From contig NZ_BMVF01000006.1 in NCBI RefSeq assembly GCF_014650575.1, positions 372,001 through 436,000 on the forward strand: a stretch of DNA of 64,000 nucleotides, read 5' to 3'. The position numbers and the translations under genes were made by a program. The first letter of the stretch is position 1; each line of letters starts with the position of its first letter. Below, piece after piece: positions 25,037-34,313 of this stretch. Under the pieces are notes generated by a model. The model was given only the letters and a program-made list of their open reading frames with translations, was not told where the DNA came from and ran no database searches. The DNA is from Streptomyces naganishii JCM 4654. Lineage in GTDB: Bacteria > Actinomycetota > Actinomycetes > Streptomycetales > Streptomycetaceae.

Positions 25037-25886
25037 ACCGCCTGCGCAGACGCAGGGCCAGGGCGGCGCCCCCGGTGAGCACCAGCACCGCGGCGGCGCC
25101 GCCCGCCACCATGGGTGCGGACGGACCCGAACCGGAGTCCGTGGCCGCGGCCACCGGGCTGCTGTCGGGCGCCGTGGAGGCGGGCGCGGTCCGCGCCGTG
25201 GAGGCGGGCGCGGGCCCCGCGTGGGACGGGGCCGCCGTGCCCGCCGCCTTCGTCAGCACCACGTCGGAGCACGAGTAGTAGGTGTCCGGCGTGCTGCTGT
25301 TCTGCCAGACGGTGAGCAGCACATGGTGGCCCGTGCGGTCGGCGGGCAGCTTCGCCGGGATGTGGTAGGCCCCGCCCGTCAGCGCCGGGTCCGTCACCTG
25401 GGCGAAGGGGCGGTCCGGGATCTCCGACCAGCTCAGCGGCCTGGACGGATCGTAGCCTGGCTTGGTCAGATACAGCCTGAACGTGCCCTGGTGCGCGATC
25501 GTCGACGCGTACGTCATGGTCATCCGGGCGCCCGCCGTCAGACGCGTGGCGGGCCAGTCGGAGCGGGCGAGGTCCAGGCCCTTGTAGGCGGGCAGCCCGC
25601 CGCTGCACAGCTTCCCGTCGGGGATCATCCGGCGGTCCCGGCCGTCGACGCCCGGCACGCGCAGGTTGTCCCAGGCGGTGAAGGGCGCGCCGTTCGCGGC
25701 GACGGCCGCACGGCAGGCCGCCGAACCAGCCCGGGCGCCGCCGTCGGGCGAGCAGGCGAACACCCGGCTGACCGGGTCGGTGGGGGCGCCGTGGGCGAAG
25801 GCCGGGGTGGCCGTCCCCACGGTGAGCAGGGCCGACGCGGCCACGGCGGCGCCCGTGACCTTGAGCGGGGCGGTGATGCGCGTCAT
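25035..25886 (-). CDS. Lytic polysaccharide monooxygenase (AA10) with C-terminal membrane anchor
   Basis: 283 aa. The signal peptide cleaves after AFA31, exposing His32 as the mature N-terminus (HGAPTDPVSR), which together with His132 (STIAHQG) forms the copper histidine brace of AA10 enzymes. Other family signs are FACSPDGG, WPATRLTAGARMTMTYASTIAHQGTFRLYLT, HHVLLTVWQNS and DTYYSCSDVVL. After the catalytic domain (to about 215) comes a Pro/Ala/Ser/Thr-rich linker and a hydrophobic helix (about 255-277) ending in RLRRR. That looks like a membrane anchor rather than a carbohydrate-binding module. Such proteins oxidise chitin or cellulose, or act at the cell wall during morphogenesis; the anchoring favours a surface role. 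Confidence 0.92.
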   Translation of the reverse strand: MTRITAPLKVTGAAVAASALLTVGTATPAFAHGAPTDPVSRVFACSPDGGARAGSAACRAAVAANGAPFTAWDNLRVPGVDGRDRRMIPDGKLCSGGLPAYKGLDLARSDWPATRLTAGARMTMTYASTIAHQGTFRLYLTKPGYDPSRPLSWSEIPDRPFAQVTDPALTGGAYHIPAKLPADRTGHHVLLTVWQNSSTPDTYYSCSDVVLTKAAGTAAPSHAGPAPASTARTAPASTAPDSSPVAAATDSGSGPSAPMVAGGAAAVLVLTGGAALALRLRRR

Positions 25887-25984
25887 CGCGAAGTCTCCTC
25901 GACCGGGCGCGGGAACGGTCCGTGCCGTGCAGTACGGGCGCGGAGCGCGGCGCGTTCAGGCCGGTGAGGCGGAGCGCGGCGCGT

Positions 25985-26641
25985 TCAGGCCGGTGAGGTC
26001 GTGCCGGCGGACATGCCGGCCAGTACCCGCGCGCCCCGGTCGGGCCCGGCGTCGAGGCCGAGCAGCAGTCCCGGCACCGCGATGGCCGGCAGAACGTGCC
26101 CCCAGAGCACGGAGATACGGTGCCCGAGGTCGGCGCGGCCGGTCAGCGCCCGGGACATCAGCTGGATCCCCGCGAAGGCGCCCACCAGCAACTCGACGGT
26201 GTCGCGCGGCTCCACGGTGGGCAGCAACTCGCCCCGCTCCTCGGCCTGCCGCATCAGCGCCACGAGGTGCTCGGCCCACCGCAGGAACGGCCCGGTGTGG
26301 TCCACGCCCGGCGGCGCGCACTGGTCCACGGTCAGCCGGACGCCGCCCCGCAGCAGGGCGCTGCCAAGCAGCCGGTGGCCCACCACGAAGGTGGTGTCGA
26401 TGACCTCCTGGAGTTTGCACGGCTGTTGGGGCACCGCGCCGAGCGGCACCTGCTCGTCGAGCACCGCCTGGGCGAGCGACTCCTTGGACGGGAAGTGGAA
26501 GTACAGCGCGCCCTTGGTGACGGCCGCCCGTTCCAGCACCATCGCGATCGTGGCCGAGGTGTAGCCGTGCTCGTCGAAGACCGCGCCCGCGGCTTCCAGG
26601 ATCGCCCTGCGCGTCCTGATGGCGCGTTCCTGCCTCGCCAT
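25985..26641 (-). CDS. ScbR/ArpA-type gamma-butyrolactone receptor homologue (TetR family)
   Basis: 218 aa from the ATG at 26641, preceded by AAGGGG. The N-terminal TetR helix-turn-helix (AIRTRRAILEAAGAVFDEHGYTSATI...VTKGALYFHFPSKESLAQAVLDEQ) matches gamma-butyrolactone receptors closely. The ligand domain keeps the family Trp in PFLRWAEHL and the FAGIQLMSRAL and LPAIAVPGLL segments. It is divergently oriented to a second receptor homologue at 27008. No AfsA/ScbA-type synthase is in the window. It probably represses its own promoter and perhaps the neighbour's, with a diffusible signal relieving it; it could also be a non-binding pseudo-receptor. Confidence 0.9.
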   Translation of the reverse strand: MARQERAIRTRRAILEAAGAVFDEHGYTSATIAMVLERAAVTKGALYFHFPSKESLAQAVLDEQVPLGAVPQQPCKLQEVIDTTFVVGHRLLGSALLRGGVRLTVDQCAPPGVDHTGPFLRWAEHLVALMRQAEERGELLPTVEPRDTVELLVGAFAGIQLMSRALTGRADLGHRISVLWGHVLPAIAVPGLLLGLDAGPDRGARVLAGMSAGTTSPA

Positions 26642-26733
26642 GAGAACCCCTTCACTGCGCCTGGCCGGCCGGGTCGGGGCCGGTGCGCCGGGCCGGTCGC
26701 GAGCGCTGCCGGCCATCCGCTCCCGGCCGAAAT

Positions 26734-26744
26734 CGAACCGTTCG
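26734..26744. promoter_or_regulatory. Perfect palindrome CGAACCGTTCG upstream of the leftward receptor gene
   Basis: An 11-bp palindrome (CGAAC-C-GTTCG) centred 98 bp upstream of the ATG at 26641. Its position in the divergent regulator spacer makes it a candidate operator. No direct match to a known site is claimed. Confidence 0.35.
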
Positions 26745-26822
26745 GCGGGCACTCTAGCGCCCGGCGGCGCGGCGATCCGCCGCCCACGCGGCCCGGCGTG
26801 AGCCGGTCGCCGATATCGCTTT

Positions 26823-26844
26823 CCATACCGCCGTCCCTGTTTTC
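26823..26844 (+). promoter_or_regulatory. Weak second CprB/ARE-like site
   Basis: This 22-bp window keeps CATAC at its left side and GTTT at its right side, like the published CprB consensus as I recall it, with about 13 of 22 positions agreeing. It is much weaker than the site at 26961-26982 and may be chance. Confidence 0.25.
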
Positions 26845-26960
26845 CGGACCCCTGCGGCATCCCTACGGCGTCCCTTGGGCCCATGCGGAGTGAACGGGCC
26901 GTCCACCCCTGCCTGGTGGATGTCCGTGACGGGTGAGTTATCGTGTACGGGGAGTGAGAA

Positions 26961-26982
26961 ACAAACGGCTTGCCCCGTTCTT
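26961..26982 (+). promoter_or_regulatory. Probable CprB/gamma-butyrolactone receptor operator (ARE-like)
   Basis: AACGG (26964-26968) and CCGTT (26975-26979) form an inverted repeat with a 6-bp spacer inside a 22-bp window. It agrees with the CprB consensus operator, as I remember it, at about 16 of 22 positions. It lies 26 bp before the cprB ATG and about 20 bp after a possible -10 (TATCGT, 26939-26944), a position suited to autorepression. The whole spacer 26642-27007 contains no gene. Confidence 0.6.
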
Positions 26983-27007
26983 CGTGGCTCCGGGAGTGTT
27001 TTCGTCG

Positions 27008-27655
27008 ATGCCGAGGCAGTTACGCGCCGAACAGACCCGCGCGACGATCATCACGGCCGCCGCCGACCTCTTCGACCGGCAGGGCTACGAACGCACCAGC
27101 CTCAGCGACATCGTCGAGCACGCGCGCGTGACCAAGGGTGCGCTGTACTTCCACTTCGCGGCCAAGGAGGATCTGGCCCAGGCCATCATGGAGTTGCAGT
27201 CCCAGGCCTCCCAGCGGGCGGCCGGCGCGGTGGACCGGCAGGGCTGCTCCTCCCTGGAGGCGCTGATCCGCGTCACCTTCGCCCTCACCCGGCTGGCCGT
27301 CGAAAGCCCTGTCGCCCGCGCGGGGCTGCGGCTGGCCACCGGGGGAGCCGAGGTGCGCCCGCCGCTGCGGCACCCGTTCACCGAGTGGCTGGAGTTCGCC
27401 ACCCGCAAACTCCTCGGCGCCGTGCGGGAGTCGGACGTGCACCCGGACACCGACGTGCACGCCGTCGCGCACTCCCTCGTCTGCTTCTTCGTCGGCACCC
27501 GGATCGGCGGCCGGCCCCTGGAACCGGTGGAGCGGCTGCCGCGCCGCACCACCGAGATGTGGCACCTGCTGATCCGCGCCCTGGTGCCCGTGCACCGGCG
27601 CCCGCGCTATCTGACACTCACCACGCGGCTGGAGCGGGAGATCGGCGTCGTATGA
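27008..27655 (+). CDS. cprB: CprB-like gamma-butyrolactone receptor homologue (TetR family)
   Basis: 215 aa from the ATG at 27008. It resembles S. coelicolor CprB through most of its length: RQLRAEQTRATIITAAADLFDRQGYE at the start, VTKGALYFHFAAKEDLAQAI in the recognition region, RAGLRLATGG, and HPFTEW with the conserved ligand-pocket Trp. CprB is a DNA-binding TetR protein affecting antibiotic production and sporulation; its natural ligand is unknown. It is divergent from an ScbR/ArpA-like gene and followed 22 bp later by an ARMT1-like gene, then by geosmin synthase, so it may control this developmental/secondary-metabolism group. Confidence 0.88.
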   Translation: MPRQLRAEQTRATIITAAADLFDRQGYERTSLSDIVEHARVTKGALYFHFAAKEDLAQAIMELQSQASQRAAGAVDRQGCSSLEALIRVTFALTRLAVESPVARAGLRLATGGAEVRPPLRHPFTEWLEFATRKLLGAVRESDVHPDTDVHAVAHSLVCFFVGTRIGGRPLEPVERLPRRTTEMWHLLIRALVPVHRRPRYLTLTTRLEREIGVV

Positions 27656-27677
27656 CCCGCGCGGGTAGCGTGAGCGC

Positions 27678-28868
27678 ATGCCCCAGCTCCCGGCCCCGCC
27701 CGTGCTCCTCGCCGACGAACCCGGCTCCTTCCCGCACAGCGTGCTCGCCGAGCGGCACCCGGCGATCATCCGGCAGGTCCGGGACGCCTTCCCGTACGGC
27801 CCCGGGCAGCACCGCGCCCTCGACGCGCTGCTGGCCAACTGCACCGAGGGCGTGATCGAGCCGCTCCCGGGCGGGGCGCACGACGTGGAGCGCTGGCGGT
27901 CCTGGGGGCTGGACGAGTACACCGGCCGGTCCTGGTTCGAGGTGCCGTGGCTGTGGTCCGAGAGCTGGTTCTACCGCTGTCTCCTGGAGGCGGTCGGCCA
28001 CTTCCCGCCCGGCCCCTGGCAGGGCATCGACCCCTTCCGCCCGGCCAAGCTCGCCGAACTCGACGCCCCGGAGACCGACGAGGAACTCGCCGCGCTCGAC
28101 AGCCTGGAGCACGCGACGGCCGCCGACCGCGCCACCGCCCTCCTGCACGGCTCCCTCTGGGGCAACCGCGCCGACCTCGGCTTCCGGCTGTCGGCGCCCG
28201 GAGCCGGGACGACAGCCGCCTCCGGCCTCGTCGCCGACGACAGCGACGCGCTGTGGGCGCTGCTGTCCGGCCGCCCGCCCGGCACGCTGTTCCTCGTCGC
28301 CGACAACGCGGGCCGGGAGCTCGTTCCCGATCTCCTGCTCCTCGCGCACCTGCTCGAACACGGCCACGCGCGGCGGGCGGTGCTGCACGTCAAGCCCCAC
28401 CCGTACTACGTCTCCGACGCCACCACCGCCGACGTCGTCGACGCGGTGCGCCGGCTGACGGCCGCGCGGGGCGCCGCCGCGCGGTACGGGCGCTTCCTGT
28501 GGTCCGCGATGGGCGACGGCCGGCTGACCGTCCGCGCGCACCCGTTCTCCTGTGCCCCGCTGCCGTACGCCGACATGCCCGGCGACCTGCGCGAGGAGTT
28601 CGCCGGCGGCACGCTGACCGTGTTCAAGGGCGACCTGAACTACCGGCGCCTGGTGGGGGACCGCCGGTGGCCCGCGACCACGCCCTTCGCCGACGTGACC
28701 GCGTACTTCCCCGGCCCGGTCGCGGCCCTGCGCACCCTGAAGTCGGAGGTGGTCACCGGCCTCGACGCGGCGACCGAGGCCGCCCTCGATGCCGAGGAGG
28801 ACGGGTACTGGCGCACCGGCGGCACGCACGCGCTGATCCAGGTGGCGTCCCGGGGAGCGGGCGGGTAA
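27678..28868 (+). CDS. ARMT1/DUF89-like damage-control phosphatase family protein
   Basis: 396 aa. Motifs of the DUF89/ARMT1 family are visible: the metal-site segment LFLVADNAGRELVPDLLLLAHLL (Asp-Asn pair), VLHVKPHPYYVSDAT, and FKGDLNYRRLVGD with the conserved Lys-Gly-Asp. Family members are metal-dependent phosphatases that remove damaged sugar- or pantetheine-phosphates, or protein carboxyl methyltransferases in the case of human ARMT1; the substrate here is unknown. The ATG at 27678 lies 22 bp after cprB, so the two are probably co-transcribed. Confidence 0.85.
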   Translation: MPQLPAPPVLLADEPGSFPHSVLAERHPAIIRQVRDAFPYGPGQHRALDALLANCTEGVIEPLPGGAHDVERWRSWGLDEYTGRSWFEVPWLWSESWFYRCLLEAVGHFPPGPWQGIDPFRPAKLAELDAPETDEELAALDSLEHATAADRATALLHGSLWGNRADLGFRLSAPGAGTTAASGLVADDSDALWALLSGRPPGTLFLVADNAGRELVPDLLLLAHLLEHGHARRAVLHVKPHPYYVSDATTADVVDAVRRLTAARGAAARYGRFLWSAMGDGRLTVRAHPFSCAPLPYADMPGDLREEFAGGTLTVFKGDLNYRRLVGDRRWPATTPFADVTAYFPGPVAALRTLKSEVVTGLDAATEAALDAEEDGYWRTGGTHALIQVASRGAGG

Positions 28869-28944
28869 CGGCACGAGCCGGGTATTTCACGCGATGGTGT
28901 GATCGAGTCCCGCCGAACGGATGGCCTGGGAAGACGCCGGGTAG

Positions 28945-31116
<2,172 letters not shown>

Positions 31117-31142
31117 CGGGCCGGGCGGACGGAGTGCGAGCG

Positions 31143-31802
31143 ATGGAACGTACCGCGTTGCGTCCCAAGCCGATGCCCGGCCGGGACCCCGGCGCAGGCG
31201 GCGGGGGCGGTGGCGCCGGGCGCGCGGGCGACCGGCTGCCGTACCCCGCGCGGCGGCGCGGCCGGCGGCTGCTGACGGCGTCGGCCCGCGTGCTCGCGGG
31301 GCTGGTCCTGGTCCTGTCGGGCATCGGCATCGGCGCGGTGGGCACCGCGGTGATCGGCACGAGCGGACTGGCCCGGCTGGAGCGGCAGTTCGGCGTCCGG
31401 GGCGCGGGCGAGGGCGCCTCGGCGCCCTCGCCCGGCGGCCCGGCGGGTGCACGGGCGGGCGGCCCGGCGGGCGTGGGCCCCGGGTCCGGCCGGGCGCCGG
31501 CCGAGGCCCAGGCGCCGGCCCTGGCCCCGGCCCCGGTGGGCCCGGTCCTCGGCATCGAGGCGGTCGACGACCCGGAGCCGGGCGCCCGGGTCACCGGCGT
31601 GCACGTGCCCGGCCCCGGCTACTCGGCCGGCCTGGTCCGCGGCGACGTGATCCTGAGGTTCGGCGCCACCCGGACCGGCTCCGCGGCCGGGCTCGCCCGC
31701 GCGGTCGCCCGGGCCCGCGCGGGCCGCGAGGTGGTCCTGACCGTGCGGCACCGCGACGGCACCCGGCTGCGCCTGACCGTGACACCGGGCATCACCACAT
31801 GA
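31143..31802 (+). CDS. PDZ-domain single-pass membrane protein
   Basis: 219 aa from the ATG at 31143. A basic, Gly-rich cytoplasmic N-terminus is followed by a membrane segment (about 41-65, RVLAGLVLVLSGIGIGAVGTAVIG), a Pro/Ala/Gly-rich spacer, and a C-terminal PDZ domain (about 135-219) with GVHVPGPGYSAGLVRGDVILRFGATRTGSAAGLARAV. No protease domain is present, unlike HtrA/DegP, so it probably acts as an extracellular peptide-binding adaptor. It sits 26 bp downstream of geoA. Confidence 0.85.
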   Translation: MERTALRPKPMPGRDPGAGGGGGGAGRAGDRLPYPARRRGRRLLTASARVLAGLVLVLSGIGIGAVGTAVIGTSGLARLERQFGVRGAGEGASAPSPGGPAGARAGGPAGVGPGSGRAPAEAQAPALAPAPVGPVLGIEAVDDPEPGARVTGVHVPGPGYSAGLVRGDVILRFGATRTGSAAGLARAVARARAGREVVLTVRHRDGTRLRLTVTPGITT

Positions 31803-31840
31803 CCCCGCCGCCCGGCGCCGCCCGGGGCGACGGCGCGGCC

Positions 31841-31872
31841 GCCGCGCGGGCAAGGCACCGCTGCCGCGCGGC
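31841..31872 (+). terminator. GC hairpin after the geoA-PDZ transcript
   Basis: GCCGCGCGG (31841-31849) and CCGCGCGGC (31864-31872) form a perfect 9-bp stem with a 14-base loop, 39 bp after the PDZ gene stop. Confidence 0.4.
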
Positions 31873-32043
31873 CCGCGGCTCCTTGGTCACGACTGCGGAA
31901 ACCGCTGGTGAAGGGGGAGCCAGGGGGAGAGGATGGTCCGTGCCGGGGGCGGGACCGGCCGACCGGCTCGCGCCGCCCCGCACGGCCGGGCAGGATGCTG
32001 CCCGTAGTCCCTCACCGCATGTCCAGCCGCCTGGGAGGCCCGG

Positions 32044-33171
32044 ATGACCGGCACCGCGCCCGCGCCCTTCACCGCCGACGACTACCGGGCCAGGATGGCG
32101 CGCGCGGCCCGGGCGGCCGCGGACGCCGGACTGGCCGGGCTGCTGGTCGCGCCGGGACCCGACATGGTCTGGCTCACCGGCTACGCGCCCCCCGCCGACA
32201 CCGAACGGCTCACGCTGCTGGTGCTCGCCCCCGGGCGCGACCCCGTGCTCGTCGTGCCCACCCTGGAGGCCCCCGACGCCGCCAGGGCCGCCGGCGCGTC
32301 CGCCCTGACCCTGCGGGACTGGACCGACGGCAAGGACCCCTACGCCGTCACCGCCGCGCTGCTGGACGCCTCGGGCCGCTTCGGCATCAGCGACAACGCC
32401 TGGGCCATGCACCTGCTCGGCCTTCAGAGGACCCTGCCCGGCACCTCCTACGCCTCCCTCACCGAGGCCCTGCCCATGCTGCGGGCGGTGAAGGACGCCG
32501 CCGAGCTGGAGCTGCTCGCGGCGGCGGGAGCGGCGGCCGACCAGGCCTTCGAGGAGATCCGCAAGGTCGCCTTCGCGGGCCGCCGCGAGTACGAGGTCGG
32601 CGCCGACCTCGCCGGGCTGCTGCGGGCCTTCGGCCACTCCCGGGTCGACTTCACCATCGTCGGCTCCGGACCCAACGGCGCCAACCCGCACCACGAGATG
32701 GGGGACCGGCTCATCGAGCGCGGCGACATGGTCGTACTCGACTTCGGCGGCCTCAAGGACGGCTACGGCTCCGACACCACGCGCACCGTCCACGTCGGCG
32801 AGCCGAGCGACGAGGAACGCCGGGTGCACGACATCGTGCGCGAGGCGCAGGAGGCCGGCTTCCGCGCGGTGCGCCCCGGCGTGCCCTGCCAGGAGGTCGA
32901 CCGGGCCGCCCGCGCGGTCATCGCCGAAGCCGGGTACGGCGAGTACTTCATCCACCGCACCGGCCACGGCATCGGCGTCACCACGCACGAGCCGCCGTAC
33001 ATGATCGAGGGCGAGGAGCAGCCCCTGGTGCCGGGCATGTGCTTCTCCGTGGAACCCGGCATCTACCTGCCCGGGCGCTTCGGCGTGCGCATCGAGGACA
33101 TCGTCACCGTGACGGAGGACGGGGGCCGCCGCCTCAACGACACGACCCGCGAGATGGTCATAGTGGACTGA
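32044..33171 (+). CDS. M24 family metallopeptidase (Xaa-Pro dipeptidase/aminopeptidase type)
   Basis: 375 aa. An N-terminal creatinase-like domain (about 1-140) is followed by a pita-bread catalytic domain. The five metal ligands are all present: Asp233 (LDFGG), Asp244 (SDTTRT), His308 (HRTGHGIG), Glu337 (VEPGIYL) and Glu351 (RIEDIV). It has no signal peptide, so it is a cytoplasmic dinuclear-metal enzyme cleaving X-Pro bonds. The ATG at 32044 is close to a GGGAGG sequence. An APH-fold gene follows 46 bp downstream. Confidence 0.94.
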   Translation: MTGTAPAPFTADDYRARMARAARAAADAGLAGLLVAPGPDMVWLTGYAPPADTERLTLLVLAPGRDPVLVVPTLEAPDAARAAGASALTLRDWTDGKDPYAVTAALLDASGRFGISDNAWAMHLLGLQRTLPGTSYASLTEALPMLRAVKDAAELELLAAAGAAADQAFEEIRKVAFAGRREYEVGADLAGLLRAFGHSRVDFTIVGSGPNGANPHHEMGDRLIERGDMVVLDFGGLKDGYGSDTTRTVHVGEPSDEERRVHDIVREAQEAGFRAVRPGVPCQEVDRAARAVIAEAGYGEYFIHRTGHGIGVTTHEPPYMIEGEEQPLVPGMCFSVEPGIYLPGRFGVRIEDIVTVTEDGGRRLNDTTREMVIVD

Positions 33172-33217
33172 CCGGCCGGCAGCACCCACCCCGCAACCAC
33201 GACCACACGGCGCGACG

Positions 33218-34243
33218 ATGACCCAGGCACCGACACCCACCGCGGACACGGTCCGCAGACTGGTCCGCACCCTGCTCGAGGACGCCCCGGCCACCGGCGC
33301 CGGCTCGCCCTCGGGCACGGCGGCCGGATTCGACGTCCGGCCCGTCGGCGAGGGCGGCGGCCACCGCGCCTGGTGGGTCGGCACCCGCCATGTGCTCCAC
33401 CTGGCCCCGGACCGCGAGGCATCCCTGCGCCGGCGCCGCGAACTGCGGCTGCGCGACATCGTCCGCCCCCACCTGCCGGTCGCCGTCCCGGTGAGCGTCG
33501 CGCACGGCGACTGGGCGCCCGGACTGGCGTACACCCTGGACACCCGGCTCACGGGCGGTACGGCCGCCGAGCACGACGTGTCCGCGCTCGGCGAGGACGA
33601 CCTGGCCGGGCTGCTCGCCGGGCTGCGCCGGGTGCCCGTGCGCCAGGCCGGGACGCTGGGCGTGCCGCGCACCCCGCCGCGCTCGCTGGAGGCGCTGCGG
33701 CGGATGGCCGTGCACGCCGCCGAACGCCTGGGCGCGGCCGACGAGTTCGATCCCGCGCGCACCGCCCAGCTCACCCCGCCCGCCGCGGCGCAGCTCGCCG
33801 CCCAGCCCGGCACGGCCGTGCTCGTGCACCACCGGCTCAGCGGCGACCACCTCGTGGTCGGCGCCGACGGCCGGGTGCGCGGCGTGCTCGACTGGACCGG
33901 CGCGGTGATCGGCGACCCCGCCGAGGACATCGCCGGACTCGCCCGCGCCGTGGGTTCCCCCGCCGCCGTGCGCGCCGCCACCCTCGCCGGCTACGGCGCC
34001 CGGCCCTGTCTGCGCGGCCTGTGGCTGGCCCGCTGCGACACGGTGATCCGCCTCGCCGACCGTGTCGACGGCCGCTCGGACGCGCCCCTGCCGGCCCTGA
34101 GGACCGAGCTGAGGCACGCCTGGGAGGCGATCCTCCTGGAGCGCGTCACGGAGTTCCGCGAGGACCACCGGGACGACAAGGACGAGGACGACACGGAGCA
34201 CGACTCGGAGGACGACGAGACCGGGGAGGACGGCGAGGCGTAG
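33218..34243 (+). CDS. APH-fold (aminoglycoside phosphotransferase family) protein with atypical catalytic loop
   Basis: 341 aa. The kinase-like fold is visible (VLVHHRLSGDHLVVGADGRVRGVLDWTGAVIGDPAEDIAGLA). The metal-binding Asp in LDW and the GDP segment are kept, but the catalytic loop usually reading H-G-D or H-A-D reads H-H-R here, losing the catalytic Asp. The C-terminus ends in a very acidic run (about 30 residues, EDHRDDKDEDDTEHDSEDDE and on). It may be an inactive kinase-like protein or bind a different nucleotide-dependent partner. It is co-directional with the M24 peptidase. Confidence 0.8.
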   Translation: MTQAPTPTADTVRRLVRTLLEDAPATGAGSPSGTAAGFDVRPVGEGGGHRAWWVGTRHVLHLAPDREASLRRRRELRLRDIVRPHLPVAVPVSVAHGDWAPGLAYTLDTRLTGGTAAEHDVSALGEDDLAGLLAGLRRVPVRQAGTLGVPRTPPRSLEALRRMAVHAAERLGAADEFDPARTAQLTPPAAAQLAAQPGTAVLVHHRLSGDHLVVGADGRVRGVLDWTGAVIGDPAEDIAGLARAVGSPAAVRAATLAGYGARPCLRGLWLARCDTVIRLADRVDGRSDAPLPALRTELRHAWEAILLERVTEFREDHRDDKDEDDTEHDSEDDETGEDGEA

Positions 34244-34269
34244 ACGGGCCCGACGCCGGGAGGCGCGGG

Positions 34270-34285
34270 CGGGCCGGGCGGCCCG
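34270..34285. terminator. Compact GC hairpin between convergent genes
   Basis: CGGGCCG (34270-34276) and CGGCCCG (34279-34285) pair around a 2-base centre in the 70-bp space between the APH-fold gene and treZ, which converge. Confidence 0.35.
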
Positions 34286-34313
34286 GGCGCGCCGGTGCGG
34301 CCGGGCCGCCGGC

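Noticed and set aside
26642..27007. Small gene within the receptor spacer
   Set aside because: The longer frames reading into the spacer are N-terminal extensions of the two receptors and lack homology; operators explain the region better.
33218..34243. Antibiotic-resistance aminoglycoside kinase
   Set aside because: The catalytic Asp is replaced and there is no resistance-gene context; only the fold is supported.
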